A stretch of 64,000 nt of DNA. It comes from an uncultured Alphaproteobacteria bacterium (GTDB lineage: Bacteria > Pseudomonadota > Alphaproteobacteria > Rs-D84). Positions 54,356 to 63,938 of this stretch are shown in pieces; position 1 is the first letter of the stretch, and each line of letters starts with the position of its first letter. A model generated the notes under the pieces. That model had not been told where the DNA came from. It saw only the letters and a list, made by a program, of their open reading frames with translations, and did not search any database. A program made the position numbers and the translations under genes. Location: assembly GCA_947305255.1 (NCBI GenBank), contig CAMZDE010000001.1, forward strand, positions 32,043 to 96,042, written 5' to 3'.

Positions 54356-56566
54356 TTATAAAATATGGCGTTTTCCACCGGCATCAGGACTGCTGATTAT
54401 GCCATCATTTTCCATACGTTCAATCAAAGTCGCGGCCTTGTTATATCCGATTCCCAATCTACGTTGGATATATGATATAGTCGGTTTTTTATCACGTAAA
54501 ACAATTTCTTTGGCTTGGTCATACAAATCATTTGCCTTTGATTCTTTTGACGGCGCCCCCCCTGATATAACATCCGAGATAGCATCGACATCAGACGTAA
54601 TTCCTTCGGCATATTCGGGTTCACCCTGTTCGCGTAAGAAATCTGCGACACGATTAACCTCTTCCCCTGAAACAAATGCGCCGTGTATGCGTACAGGCGC
54701 ACGCCCAGCCTCACTAAACAACATATCGCCACACGGCAACAATTGTTCGGCACCCTTTTCGCCCAAAGTTGTCATAGAATCGATATTTGAACGCGCTTGG
54801 AACGAAATACGCGTCGGGAAATTAGATTTAATAACCCCCGTAATAACGTCCGCACTGGGGCGTTGAGTCGCCATAACCAAATGAATTCCGGCGGCACGCG
54901 CCTTTTGCGCCAAACGTTGCACACACATTTCAACGTCTTTGCGCGCGATAGTCATCAAATCCGCAACCTCGTCAATAATGATTACCAAATATGGCATATC
55001 AGATAAATCAATAGCCTTGGTTTCATATTCAAATTCGCCGGTTTCTTCGTCGGTTCCAACAACAACTTGTTCGGTTAACACTTCACCACTTTCGCGAAGC
55101 CCAGCCACTTTCTCATTATATTCACCAATATTGCGAACACCCATTTTTTTCAGTTTCTGATACCGGTCTTCCATATCGCGCACAGACCATTTTAATGCGT
55201 TCACCGCTTCGGTTGCATCGGTCACAACCGGCGTAATCAAATGTGGAATATTATCCCATGATGCAAAATCTACCGCCTTGGGGTCAACAATCATCAATTT
55301 ACATTTATCCGGTGTAAAATGATACACAATCGACGTAATAATAGATTGCACAAACACAGATTTCCCAGACCCCGTGCGCCCTGCAATTAACATATGTGGC
55401 ATTTTTGCTAAATCATAATACACAGGTTCACCACTGATATTCACCCCCAACGCCAATGGTATTGTATATTTAGAATTCACAAACGCCGGATTTGAAACCA
55501 ATGTTTGGTACCGCACAGTCTTGCGATCTAAATTAACCATTTCTATACCAATATATTGTGTCCCAGGAATTGGTGTAATACGAATTTTTTCTGCCGCCAT
55601 CGCACGCGTCATATCACTGGCCGTATCGGTGACTTTGGCAATACGCGTTCCTGGTTCCGGCTCAAATTCATATTGCGTAACAATTGGCCCCGGTTTTATT
55701 CCAACAACCGTCCCATAAATTCCAAATTCTTCAAAATGATCCTGTAATAATTGCGCAGTCTGTTTGAATTCCGCCGTTACAACATTTTTACCAAACACAG
55801 ACTTTTCCAGCAATTCTGGATCAGGCAATTCATATTCATGTTGATATTCTTCATCATCAGAAACTTTTCTGGTCGTTCTGCGACGACGTTTTGGTTTTTC
55901 TTCGACATCTTCTTCGACTTCTTCTTCCTCTTCGCCCTCTTCTTCATCTTCTTCATCTGGTTCAATCGGCGCAATCAAATGGAAAGCAGACAACACATTC
56001 CGCACCAAACGATATGTCACCATGGTTGCATTTTGAATATGATACCATTTTACATGTAATAATATTCCGGCCATAAAAAGAAAACACGCAAACAAAATCA
56101 ATCCCACCGGAATTGATGCAATCTGTAAAACAGGCCCTAAATCTGCCGCAACTATGGCACCTGCGAAACCACCAAATGTCCCAGACGGCGAAATCAACCC
56201 CAACCCCGCAGAACCAAAACATAGTGCAACAAACCCACGCAAAAAGTTATATTCAGGCGCCCTTTCTTCGTCCCAGCCAACAAACAAACTGACCCCGAAA
56301 CGCCCCAGACACGCGAACACAAACAACGCCGGAACAAACCCGATTTCATATCTAATAAAACCAACCAAATTACCAATTAACCCCTGATGTCCAAAACTGC
56401 CCTGCGCGGCAAAGCCCGACAAATATGGGTCAGAAAAAATCAAAGCAAAAATCAGCCAAAGCGATAAAATACAAAAAACAACCCCAACGCCACGCAACAT
56501 TAATTTATGAAGCATCGCAGAAATACTGGCCGGTAAAAAATGTGATTTTTTTTCCATGATTTTCAT
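54356..56566 (-). CDS. ftsK: DNA translocase FtsK
   Basis: The 736-residue protein has an N-terminal block of about four membrane segments, a short acidic/basic linker with EEDEEEGEEEEEVEEDVEE, and an FtsK/SpoIIIE motor with Walker A AGRTGSGKSVFVQS near 398, Walker B LVIIIDEVADLM and a C-terminal gamma winged-helix domain (SYIQRRLGIGYNKAATLIERM). It clears chromosomal DNA from the septum. An ATG at 56557 is an alternative start. Confidence 0.95.
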   Translation of the reverse strand: MKIMEKKSHFLPASISAMLHKLMLRGVGVVFCILSLWLIFALIFSDPYLSGFAAQGSFGHQGLIGNLVGFIRYEIGFVPALFVFACLGRFGVSLFVGWDEERAPEYNFLRGFVALCFGSAGLGLISPSGTFGGFAGAIVAADLGPVLQIASIPVGLILFACFLFMAGILLHVKWYHIQNATMVTYRLVRNVLSAFHLIAPIEPDEEDEEEGEEEEEVEEDVEEKPKRRRRTTRKVSDDEEYQHEYELPDPELLEKSVFGKNVVTAEFKQTAQLLQDHFEEFGIYGTVVGIKPGPIVTQYEFEPEPGTRIAKVTDTASDMTRAMAAEKIRITPIPGTQYIGIEMVNLDRKTVRYQTLVSNPAFVNSKYTIPLALGVNISGEPVYYDLAKMPHMLIAGRTGSGKSVFVQSIITSIVYHFTPDKCKLMIVDPKAVDFASWDNIPHLITPVVTDATEAVNALKWSVRDMEDRYQKLKKMGVRNIGEYNEKVAGLRESGEVLTEQVVVGTDEETGEFEYETKAIDLSDMPYLVIIIDEVADLMTIARKDVEMCVQRLAQKARAAGIHLVMATQRPSADVITGVIKSNFPTRISFQARSNIDSMTTLGEKGAEQLLPCGDMLFSEAGRAPVRIHGAFVSGEEVNRVADFLREQGEPEYAEGITSDVDAISDVISGGAPSKESKANDLYDQAKEIVLRDKKPTISYIQRRLGIGYNKAATLIERMENDGIISSPDAGGKRHIL

Positions 56567-56597
56567 TCTATCACAAAATCAACAAAAGTGCAAAAAT

Positions 56598-57281
56598 CTA
56601 TTTAGAATTGATTTTTTTCAATACTGATTTTGTTACATCTGCACAAATCATACCGATAAATGCACCCAACAAAACGTCCATAGGCCAATGCGCCCCAACA
56701 TAAACGCGTGACACACCAATTATTATCGCCAACGTCCATGTTAAACATTTAACACGTGGGAATAACATTCCAAACATTACCAAGGCCGCGAAACTGGCCG
56801 CACTATGTCCCGATGGCATCGAATGAAAAATATCATTACACGACCAAGAATTAAATTCAACAACACCCAAAGCATCAAACAACAGCGGTCTGGCCCGTCC
56901 AACTAATAATTTTATAACACCTGTCATTATGACCGCCAATACCACAGAACAAAACACATAAAAAACATAACTATTTTTTATTTTCACAAACGCATATCTG
57001 AAATCGTTTTCGTTTTTTATTGCTTTATACACAAAGAAAACAACCACGGCCGCAAACGACGCAAGCAGCCACATTTTCACACTGAACAATCTATCAAAAA
57101 CAATCGCAGTCAAACACCAAAAACTATCGCTCTGGGTCCAAACATTACAATCTGAACGATGCATGATTTGGTATAAAAATTTATCAAGCCCTAAAAAACC
57201 AGCCAACACCAACACGGCAACAATAACCGTGGCAACGCCAATCCATTTCCATTTCAAAGTATTATTCTGTCTTATAAACAT
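56598..57281 (-). CDS. PAP2-family membrane phosphatase
   Basis: The 227-residue protein has about five to six membrane segments and the three PAP2 motifs: KLLVGRARP, MPSGHSAASFAAL and SRVYVGAHWPMDVLLG. Family members dephosphorylate lipids such as undecaprenyl pyrophosphate or lipid A. The neighbouring ftsK and S41 genes on the same strand give no further clue. It begins 1 bp after the S41 gene ends. Confidence 0.87.
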   Translation of the reverse strand: MFIRQNNTLKWKWIGVATVIVAVLVLAGFLGLDKFLYQIMHRSDCNVWTQSDSFWCLTAIVFDRLFSVKMWLLASFAAVVVFFVYKAIKNENDFRYAFVKIKNSYVFYVFCSVVLAVIMTGVIKLLVGRARPLLFDALGVVEFNSWSCNDIFHSMPSGHSAASFAALVMFGMLFPRVKCLTWTLAIIIGVSRVYVGAHWPMDVLLGAFIGMICADVTKSVLKKINSK

Positions 57282-57282
57282 A

Positions 57283-58791
57283 TTACAATCCCATTATTTC
57301 GCCATAAACCATTTTATTTGTTAAAATTTCCGCAGCCACCGCGACCGCCATAGCATCTTCGTCATCACCCGATGTTATATTCGGACACGCACGACGCAAA
57401 GCAGCAACATCAACATCTTTGTCTTGATTATAATCATGCGCATCGAAACGCCCGTTCATAATATTAACAAAGAATGCGTCCATTTGCGCACTGCTGCGTA
57501 TGCTGGACAAACAAATCAACGGGAAAACACCACGTCCGTCCAAAACATTACCACGTCCCGTCTTAACAGATTTGTTCAACAATTCCAATATGCCGCCATT
57601 TTGTAATGAAATCTGGCTGGCCATTCTGGCATGACCCGCTGTTGGCGTTCCAACCAAAATACCGCGACCATTTTCATAAAATGCGGCCGCGATTGCTTCG
57701 GCTGTGCCACGTGTTGAATCAGAAATTAACACAACCACCGGTGCATTGGTCACCGCCGCACCACCAGGAACCACCTCTAATTCATCAACCGCTGTTTCAG
57801 ATATTATCATCACAGGATTTTGCCCGATAAACAATCCCGCTAATTTTGCCGCAGAACGCGCATCTTCACCACTGGCACTGCGTAAATCCAGAATTATCCC
57901 ATTGATATCATCGTATTTTGCCAATGCTTCGTTTACAATATTAACCGCAGATTCAGACACATTATGCACTATGATTTCAAGCATTTGGTTATTATTATCA
58001 TTAGACCCACGATGCACGACATCTGCATCAGCCAACACAATAGATGCACGACGCAACGACAGATTTTTATTTCCAGACGGCGTTAATAATTTTATTTTAA
58101 CCGTCCCAGAATTATAGCCATTTAACACAGCGCGCAAATCAGCGTCATTCATATTCGCGACACGAACACCGTTTATTTCTGAAACAATATCACCCTGCTT
58201 TACACCCGATATATCCGCCGAAGAGCCTTGAAAAACACCTGTGATTCTGAAATTGCCACGTTCGTCGCGTCCACCTTCAAATCCAATACTGGTTAAAATC
58301 TTAGATTCAATATCCGCTTTTTTATCGCCATTAAAAACATAAGAACCGTTTTCATCAATTCCGCGCAGCAAAGCATTCACCACAACATTGTATAAATCTG
58401 CATCTTTTAACGACCGCAATCCCGCGTCTTTTTGACGCATACGCATAAACAGTGCGGTCGTAATCTGCCCATACGCTTTCCAATCTTTTTTTTCAGGATA
58501 CGGGAAATTTGCAATTAAATCATCACCCCAAACCAAAACAATTCTTTCCCCAGTGGCTGCGACATGCGCATTTGGGTTTAAATTTTCTAAACTTTCAATC
58601 GCGATATCAACGCTTTTTCCGGCCCAACGAACATTATCTAATTTTTCATAAATATCCGCAAAAACATTTGAAACAGTTATAACATCTATGCCATCTTGGA
58701 TTCTGTCTTCTTCTTGGAACAAATCAGACGCCCACAAATTAAAAGGCAAAAATACCAGCCCCAACATCAAACAAACATTTATTAATTTCAT
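57283..58791 (-). CDS. S41-family C-terminal protease homolog, catalytic residues apparently lost
   Basis: The 502-residue protein has a signal peptide, an N-terminal helical region, a PDZ domain (SSADISGVKQGDIVSEINGV near 180-230) and an S41 domain with GIILDLRSASGEDARSAAKLA. Where active enzymes have ASE with the nucleophilic serine, it reads TAEAI in STRGTAEAIAAAF. Where the catalytic lysine is expected (FGKG), it reads AGHA in VGTPTAGHARMAS. So the serine-lysine dyad seems missing, and it may act as a scaffold. AAGGAGAG precedes the ATG. Confidence 0.78.
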   Translation of the reverse strand: MKLINVCLMLGLVFLPFNLWASDLFQEEDRIQDGIDVITVSNVFADIYEKLDNVRWAGKSVDIAIESLENLNPNAHVAATGERIVLVWGDDLIANFPYPEKKDWKAYGQITTALFMRMRQKDAGLRSLKDADLYNVVVNALLRGIDENGSYVFNGDKKADIESKILTSIGFEGGRDERGNFRITGVFQGSSADISGVKQGDIVSEINGVRVANMNDADLRAVLNGYNSGTVKIKLLTPSGNKNLSLRRASIVLADADVVHRGSNDNNNQMLEIIVHNVSESAVNIVNEALAKYDDINGIILDLRSASGEDARSAAKLAGLFIGQNPVMIISETAVDELEVVPGGAAVTNAPVVVLISDSTRGTAEAIAAAFYENGRGILVGTPTAGHARMASQISLQNGGILELLNKSVKTGRGNVLDGRGVFPLICLSSIRSSAQMDAFFVNIMNGRFDAHDYNQDKDVDVAALRRACPNITSGDDEDAMAVAVAAEILTNKMVYGEIMGL

Positions 58792-58832
58792 ATTATCTCT
58801 CCTTTCCTTTTGGTTCTGGTATTTTTTCCAAA

Positions 58833-59696
58833 TTAATAATCTGTTTCACGTAAATTAAAGTGATACAGAATGACGTTTGAAATATAGATACTGGTCAAAG
58901 TCCCCATCACGATAGAGAAAGTCATCGCGATTGCAAATTCTTGCAACATTTGACCACCAAAGACATAAATTCCAACCATCGCTAAAATAGTCGAAACACT
59001 GGTCATGATTGTTCTATATAACATTTCGTTAACCGACAAATCAATCACATCAGACATCGGCATTTTGTGGTATTTTTTGATATTTTCATCAATTCGGTCG
59101 TAATTCACAACCTTGTCATTAATAGAATATCCAACACCCATCAAAATCACCGCGATTGCCGTCTGGTTGAATTCCAATCCAACAATAGAAAAGAATCCAA
59201 ACATCAAAATCAAATCCAAAACCAACGACACAAAAGACCCAACGGCGTATCCACCACGATATTGAATCCAGATATATACAGACATCAAAACAAACGAAAC
59301 CAATATCGCCAAAATACCGCCACGAATCAATTCGCCACCGATTTTCGGACCGACAACTTGAACCTGAGAATATTCAACACGGTTGCCTAAAATGTTTTTG
59401 ATTTCGCTGACACGGGCATTCAATTGTTCATCGGTCGAACCTTTTGGCAACCCGACACGCAACAAAATAGAATCATTATCGACCGCCTGTAATTCTGGCT
59501 TAAACGCTTCCAAATCGTGGCGCATTTTATCAATAGTATAATCAGCGACAACCGGCGTCACTTCCATTGAAATACCACCTGAAAAGTCAATACCGTAATT
59601 AAATCCCTTTATCGCGATAGACAATATTGACAATAAAACGCAAATTCCGGAAACCCAGTAAGACAATTTGCGATATTTCATAAAATGCAGTTTCAT
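58833..59696 (-). CDS. secF: Protein translocase subunit SecF
   Basis: The 287-residue protein has an N-terminal membrane segment, the GFNYGIDFSGGISMEV motif, a periplasmic domain, and five further membrane segments with the conserved VGYSINDKVVNYDRIDENI and SVSTILAMVGIYVFGG. It uses proton-motive force in Sec export with SecD. Start 59696 follows AAGGGG and fits the family start better than a longer frame. It lies 13 bp after secD. Confidence 0.95.
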   Translation of the reverse strand: MKLHFMKYRKLSYWVSGICVLLSILSIAIKGFNYGIDFSGGISMEVTPVVADYTIDKMRHDLEAFKPELQAVDNDSILLRVGLPKGSTDEQLNARVSEIKNILGNRVEYSQVQVVGPKIGGELIRGGILAILVSFVLMSVYIWIQYRGGYAVGSFVSLVLDLILMFGFFSIVGLEFNQTAIAVILMGVGYSINDKVVNYDRIDENIKKYHKMPMSDVIDLSVNEMLYRTIMTSVSTILAMVGIYVFGGQMLQEFAIAMTFSIVMGTLTSIYISNVILYHFNLRETDY

Positions 59697-59709
59697 CAAA
59701 CAACCCCTT

Positions 59710-61269
59710 TTATTTATTTCTGATATAACCAATTTTTCTGTTTTTGCCACCCATATACCATTCGATAATCATACGTGTCAAAAGCAAACATGTGAACAGC
59801 GTTGTCATCACACCAATAGATAATGTAACCGCAAATCCACGAATTGGGCCTGCACCAAATTGGAACAAAATCAACGCACAGATTAAATTAGTCAATTCAC
59901 TATCCAACACAGTCTTTGTTGAACGTGTAAAACCATAATCAACAGCACGCAATGTCGGAACGCCCGATTTTACTTCGTCACGAATTCTTTCGAACGGTAA
60001 AATGTTCGCGTCAACCGCCATACCCAACGTCAATACGATACCGGCAATCCCTGGCAAAGTTAACGTTGCACCGAACAACGCAGACACACCAACAATCATC
60101 AATAAATTGACAATCAAGACCAAATCTGCGACCAATCCGAATAAACCGTAAAGCAATACCATAAACACCAATACGAACAACACACCAACCGCAGAACCGA
60201 TTTTACCCGATGCAATTGTATCCGCACCCAAACCGGCGCCAACACTGCGTTCTTCGATAACCTTTAACGGCGCAGGCAACGCCCCAGACCGCAACAGCAC
60301 CGCCAAATCTTTGGCCTGTTGCAACGTGAATCCGCCTGAAATCTGACCGCGCCCCCCTGGGATTGGTTCACGAATATTTGGCGCAGACAAAACTTTGCCG
60401 TCCAACACAATCGCGAATCTTTCGTTCACGTGTTCGGTCGTCAACTTTGCGAAACGACGCGCACCTGACGCATCAAATTCAGTTGTCACAACCGGCATAT
60501 TATTTTGATCAAACGATGCCTCTGAATTTTTCAGACTATCGCCCGACACTTCGACATGCGAATACACCGGAACAGTTTGTGATGGGTTTTCCATGTACGG
60601 CAAAAATTGAGTCCCCGACGGCGCACGCCCAGAATTAATCTGTTCCCGCGTCACGTTTTCATTCACCAAATGGAAAGTCATTTTTGCCGTCTGACCAATC
60701 AATTCTTTGATATGTTCTGGGTTATCAACACCGGGCAATTGCACCAAAATATATTTACCACCCTGTGATTGAATAGATGGTTCTTTGGTCCCCAGCGCAT
60801 CAATACGACGACGCACAATTTCAATACTGCGTGTCATCGCGTCCGTCACCATTTCTTCGCGGGCGCGCGGGGTATATGTAATGTTCAAAGTTTTTCCCTT
60901 GGAATCAATTTCGACATTATTACCCAAAACCTTACGTAAACGACCTTTGGCCTTTGATACCATATCGTCATCACGCACATTTAATGAAACACCGTTTTCA
61001 GTATTACGCAAATCAGAAAACCGAATAACACCCTTGTCACGGTCAATCATCGCGCTGCGCACTTCGTCATACAATTGAACATTTTTTTCTTTCAACATGA
61101 CCGACGTGTCAACTTCCAATAAAAGTTGCGCCCCACCCTTTAAATCCAATCCCAAAGGAATAGGTTTAATCCACGACGGAAAATATTTCGCCGACGACGG
61201 CACCAACGTTGGTATGGCCAACAAAATACCAAACACAGCGATAAAAATAATGGCTAATTTTTTCAACAT
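59710..61269 (-). CDS. secD: Protein translocase subunit SecD
   Basis: The 519-residue protein has the N-terminal membrane segment, GLDLKGGAQLLLEVD, IRRRIDALGTKEPSIQSQG-like motif, a P1 domain with TTEFDASGARRFAKLT, and five C-terminal membrane segments with LPGIAGIVLTLGMAVDANIL. Start 61269 follows GGGGG. It forms the yajC-secD-secF operon. Confidence 0.95.
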   Translation of the reverse strand: MLKKLAIIFIAVFGILLAIPTLVPSSAKYFPSWIKPIPLGLDLKGGAQLLLEVDTSVMLKEKNVQLYDEVRSAMIDRDKGVIRFSDLRNTENGVSLNVRDDDMVSKAKGRLRKVLGNNVEIDSKGKTLNITYTPRAREEMVTDAMTRSIEIVRRRIDALGTKEPSIQSQGGKYILVQLPGVDNPEHIKELIGQTAKMTFHLVNENVTREQINSGRAPSGTQFLPYMENPSQTVPVYSHVEVSGDSLKNSEASFDQNNMPVVTTEFDASGARRFAKLTTEHVNERFAIVLDGKVLSAPNIREPIPGGRGQISGGFTLQQAKDLAVLLRSGALPAPLKVIEERSVGAGLGADTIASGKIGSAVGVLFVLVFMVLLYGLFGLVADLVLIVNLLMIVGVSALFGATLTLPGIAGIVLTLGMAVDANILPFERIRDEVKSGVPTLRAVDYGFTRSTKTVLDSELTNLICALILFQFGAGPIRGFAVTLSIGVMTTLFTCLLLTRMIIEWYMGGKNRKIGYIRNK

Positions 61270-61290
61270 AATAACAATACCCCCGAACAA

Positions 61291-61608
61291 TTATTCAACA
61301 TTGGCCACAGCGTTTTTGTTCATTTCAACAACAACACCTTTGGCAATTTCGACATCAATAGTTTTTTCATTAACTTTCTTTACAACGCCATAAATTCCGC
61401 CGACCAGAACACGATTACCGACCGATATAGAATCCAGCATTTTTTGATATTCCGCCATACGTTTTTTGTTTGGACGTATCATAAAGAAATACAAAATAAC
61501 GACAATGAATAAACAGTAAATAATCATCGACCAGGTTCCAGATTGTGCCTGAACCAGTGCTGGATTTGTTCCAACCAGATTTTGACCTGCTTCTATGGTT
61601 TGATTCAT
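61291..61608 (-). CDS. yajC: Preprotein translocase subunit YajC
   Basis: The 105-residue protein has one membrane segment (SMIIYCLFIVVILYFFMIRP), the typical KKRMAEYQKMLDSISVGNRVLVGGIYG and a VEIAKGVVVEMNKNAVA C-terminus. YajC associates with SecDF. AAGGAG precedes the ATG. Confidence 0.93.
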   Translation of the reverse strand: MNQTIEAGQNLVGTNPALVQAQSGTWSMIIYCLFIVVILYFFMIRPNKKRMAEYQKMLDSISVGNRVLVGGIYGVVKKVNEKTIDVEIAKGVVVEMNKNAVANVE

Positions 61609-61660
61609 AAATATCTCCTTTGTTTAATAAGACAACATTAGTAAAAAAAAGCAGATATGT

Positions 61661-61702
61661 AAAGAAAAAAAGCCGCCGCCACTGGCATTTGTGGCGACGG
61701 TC
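61661..61702 (-). terminator. Terminator after leader-family copy 3
   Basis: GCCGCCGCCAC (61672-61682) pairs with GTGGCGACGG (61691-61700). On the minus strand a T-run with one C follows. It lies 25 bp past the stop of copy 3. Confidence 0.82.
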
Positions 61703-61727
61703 ACGATGGGGCGTCTAAACACAAAAC

Positions 61728-62219
61728 TTAATCTTCTGGAACGACAGTTTTGAACGCGACATCGGTTGTCGCATCGTCATCATCCCACGTCGTATAAATT
61801 TCAACCCGTTGACTCTGAATGCCCGCCATTATTGCATCAGCAGACAACAGTACATCTGATGCATCTGATATAGTTCCTTCAACTATCATATCAAACATAC
61901 CTGCAACACCATACACCTCAGCAATTCCTTCTTCGGTATCAACATTGGCTAATTTCCCTTGTTTTTGTTCTTCTAATAGATTCACCATTGCCACGGTATC
62001 ATTATATGCCCCCTTAACATATGCAGTTGACGCGATGTGTTCATCATCATCTTCGCCTATGCTCGCAATCTGAAAAAGACCACCAAAGCCAGTCGGCATC
62101 GTTACCGTCCCATTCACTGGTACACGCGGAACCATAACATAATTGTAAGTATATGTTGCATTTGCTGAAATTGGTAATACAAGCATTATTGTCATTGTTA
62201 ATATTGTTTTTGTGTTCAT
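61728..62219 (-). CDS. Secreted protein of the leader-RNA-associated family, copy 3
   Basis: The 163-residue protein starts at 62219, after AAAGGAGAGG. A longer frame upstream is not needed. It has a signal peptide (MNTKTILTMTIMLVLPISANA), the family's DEHIASTAYVKGAYN segment and the C-terminal RVEIYTTWDDDD. The first mature residues (YTYNYVMVPRVPVNG) differ from copies 1 and 2, and the middle is different again. The promoter and structured leader upstream match the other copies. Function is unknown. Confidence 0.77.
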   Translation of the reverse strand: MNTKTILTMTIMLVLPISANATYTYNYVMVPRVPVNGTVTMPTGFGGLFQIASIGEDDDEHIASTAYVKGAYNDTVAMVNLLEEQKQGKLANVDTEEGIAEVYGVAGMFDMIVEGTISDASDVLLSADAIMAGIQSQRVEIYTTWDDDDATTDVAFKTVVPED

Positions 62220-62250
62220 TTCGTCCTCTCCTTTGCTTTGGTTATCACAA

Positions 62251-62285
62251 CACAAAAGCAACCGCCCCTATACAAAAAGGCGGTT
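62251..62285 (-). terminator. Terminator-like hairpin at the 3' end of leader copy 3
   Basis: AACCGCC (62260-62266) pairs with GGCGGTT (62279-62285). GCTTTTGTG follows on the minus strand, 32 bp before the gene start. Confidence 0.6.
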
Positions 62286-62445
62286 GGAGGATAACGACAA
62301 TTGTAACTTAAATTGTGCCGCTTATTTTACCATACGGTATTATTCACGAGCCCTCCAACCATAAAAATACAGGTTGGAGATTTTACGTCTCTCATGACGA
62401 AGTTACATCGGGCCGTTATACCCCATCAGCGGAACCCCCGCTGAC
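62251..62445 (-). ncRNA. Structured 5' leader RNA, copy 3
   Basis: P1 is ATCAGCGG 62425-62432 with CCGCTGAC 62438-62445. P2 is ATAACG 62291-62296 with CGTTAT 62414-62419. The P5 loop 62303-62310 pairs with AAGTTAC 62400-62406. P3 is GCCC/GGGC as in copy 1, and the CGTC/GACG and CTCCAAC/GTTGGAG hairpins are conserved. A small extra TACC/GGTA hairpin is inserted in the apical region near 62328-62339. CCTCCAACC and GGTTGGAGG are both present. All base changes relative to copy 1 keep pairing. Confidence 0.82.
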
Positions 62446-62451
62446 AAAACT

Positions 62452-62480
62452 ATGTTACCACATTCTTAAACCTTATACAA
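62452..62480 (-). promoter_or_regulatory. Promoter of leader copy 3
   Basis: TTGTAT (62475-62480) and TAACAT (62452-62457) on the minus strand, 17 bp apart, just before the leader RNA. Confidence 0.72.
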
Positions 62481-62483
62481 CAT

Positions 62484-62518
62484 AAAAAAATGCCGCGATA
62501 TTGCGGCACGTTTTTTTT
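62484..62518. terminator. Terminator after the bamB-like gene
   Basis: TGCCGC (62491-62496) pairs with GCGGCA (62503-62508) around a 6-nt loop. T-runs lie on both strands. For the minus-strand gene ending at 62532 it is the expected terminator. Confidence 0.88.
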
Positions 62519-62531
62519 ATTTCAAATAATA

Positions 62532-63278
62532 TTAAAACCAACCCGATTTTTCAACCGAACCATTTTTTGAATTTATTCGCAAATGCCCGACGGTTATAAG
62601 ATTATTTTCATAATTTGGTTTAATTTGCTTTTTTATCACGGTTCGCCAATATATTTTTCCATTTTTCGTATTAATTGCATACAAATAATTATCGCCCCCA
62701 ACAACAAAAACAAAGTCATCAACCATTATAAAATCCACCGGCACAGAAATATTCAAACACCAAATTTTATCACCGTTTGATTTTTTCAGTTTGCAAAACG
62801 CGTCAGCCAATCCACCGGCATAAACATAATCCCCATCGATTCCTACATGCGCAACGATATCAACCACCGATGCACCACCTGTTAAATTAGACGCCCGAAA
62901 AACATCTGCGACCCAAACTATTTTTTTAGTTTTGGCATCAATCTTAATGACTTCGCCAGTGGTCAACCCGCTATAAATAAACCCGCGTTCACAAATTGGG
63001 GATTGATTACTGCGAACAACACTTTCGGTCGCGAATCCAGAAAATATTTTTTTATCACCCGACCAAATAGTATTGTTTGCGTCCTGACGATAATCGCAAA
63101 TTTCATCACCTGAAATATTTTTGGCCGTGTCTGATAACTGCGGCACATCGATATTTTCAATAGACGTATCCGTCCCACCAAAAATATCAACACGCGTCCC
63201 CGGCAATATCGGATCACGCTTTGAACAGCCCGCCGCCGCCATAGCCACAAATAAAATCGCAAGATATTTTTTCAACAT
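62532..63278 (-). CDS. BamB-like lipoprotein, short beta-propeller
   Basis: The 248-residue protein has a lipoprotein signal with lipobox AAAGC, the alphaproteobacterial BamB-like start (KRDPILPGTRVDIFGG) and PQQ-type blade motifs (GEVIKIDAKTKKIVWVADV, YLYAINTKNGKIYWRTVI). Full BamB has about 380-450 residues and eight blades. This frame has about four, and a terminator follows directly. So it is a reduced or truncated form. BamB supports beta-barrel assembly. It is 6 bp downstream of a YfgM-like gene, the usual pairing. Confidence 0.75.
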   Translation of the reverse strand: MLKKYLAILFVAMAAAGCSKRDPILPGTRVDIFGGTDTSIENIDVPQLSDTAKNISGDEICDYRQDANNTIWSGDKKIFSGFATESVVRSNQSPICERGFIYSGLTTGEVIKIDAKTKKIVWVADVFRASNLTGGASVVDIVAHVGIDGDYVYAGGLADAFCKLKKSNGDKIWCLNISVPVDFIMVDDFVFVVGGDNYLYAINTKNGKIYWRTVIKKQIKPNYENNLITVGHLRINSKNGSVEKSGWF

Positions 63279-63284
63279 ATCACC

Positions 63285-63938
63285 CTATTTCAACATTTGT
63301 GCATTCACAGAAATCGAATCTGGCGCATCTGAATCATTTATGATAATGTTCAAAAATTTATCAGCCATTTCACGGTTACCATCTGCTAAATATTTTTGTG
63401 CGACCATCAAACGCGATGTGTAATACATCGGCGATTTTTTAGTATCTAAATCAGACAAAAACTTTTCAAATTCGACAGCGCTCATCTTGTCCCCAGTCAT
63501 CGCCGCCAAATGCAGTTTTGCCAAATCTTTGAAATCACGCGTATGACCATTTTCAGACAAAAATTCTAACTTTTTAATATCTTTGTCGATTAAATAAGAT
63601 TGGAACATCGCCAAATCCGCAGTCGCCCCACCATTATTTTTCGCCAAATTAGCCAACGCCGCCGCATCACCATTAATTAACGCAGTTTCATAAATCGATG
63701 CAGTCGCCAATTTTGACGCACGATGCATACGCATCCCAATTTGAACACCGGACATAACAACCATCACTGCGATAATCGCGCCAACAATATATTTCCAATA
63801 TTTTTTTATAAACTGTTGCGTTTTTTCGTTGTTCACATCTTCCCAGACTTCACGATAAAGTGCATCTTCGGCGTATTCTTCGCGTGTTTTTTGGACTGGT
63901 TTTTTCAGATTTTTATTTCTTTGTAAGATACTTGTCAT
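63285..63938 (-). CDS. YfgM-like tetratricopeptide membrane protein
   Basis: The 217-residue protein has a charged cytoplasmic N-terminus (EVWEDVNNEKTQQFIKKYWKY), one membrane segment (IVGAIIAVMVVMSGVQIGM) and a periplasmic part of TPR-like helices (TASIYETALINGDAAALANLA). This is the YfgM/TPR_21 layout. YfgM links the Sec translocon to periplasmic chaperones. GGAG precedes the ATG. It is followed by the bamB-like gene. Confidence 0.82.
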   Translation of the reverse strand: MTSILQRNKNLKKPVQKTREEYAEDALYREVWEDVNNEKTQQFIKKYWKYIVGAIIAVMVVMSGVQIGMRMHRASKLATASIYETALINGDAAALANLAKNNGGATADLAMFQSYLIDKDIKKLEFLSENGHTRDFKDLAKLHLAAMTGDKMSAVEFEKFLSDLDTKKSPMYYTSRLMVAQKYLADGNREMADKFLNIIINDSDAPDSISVNAQMLK

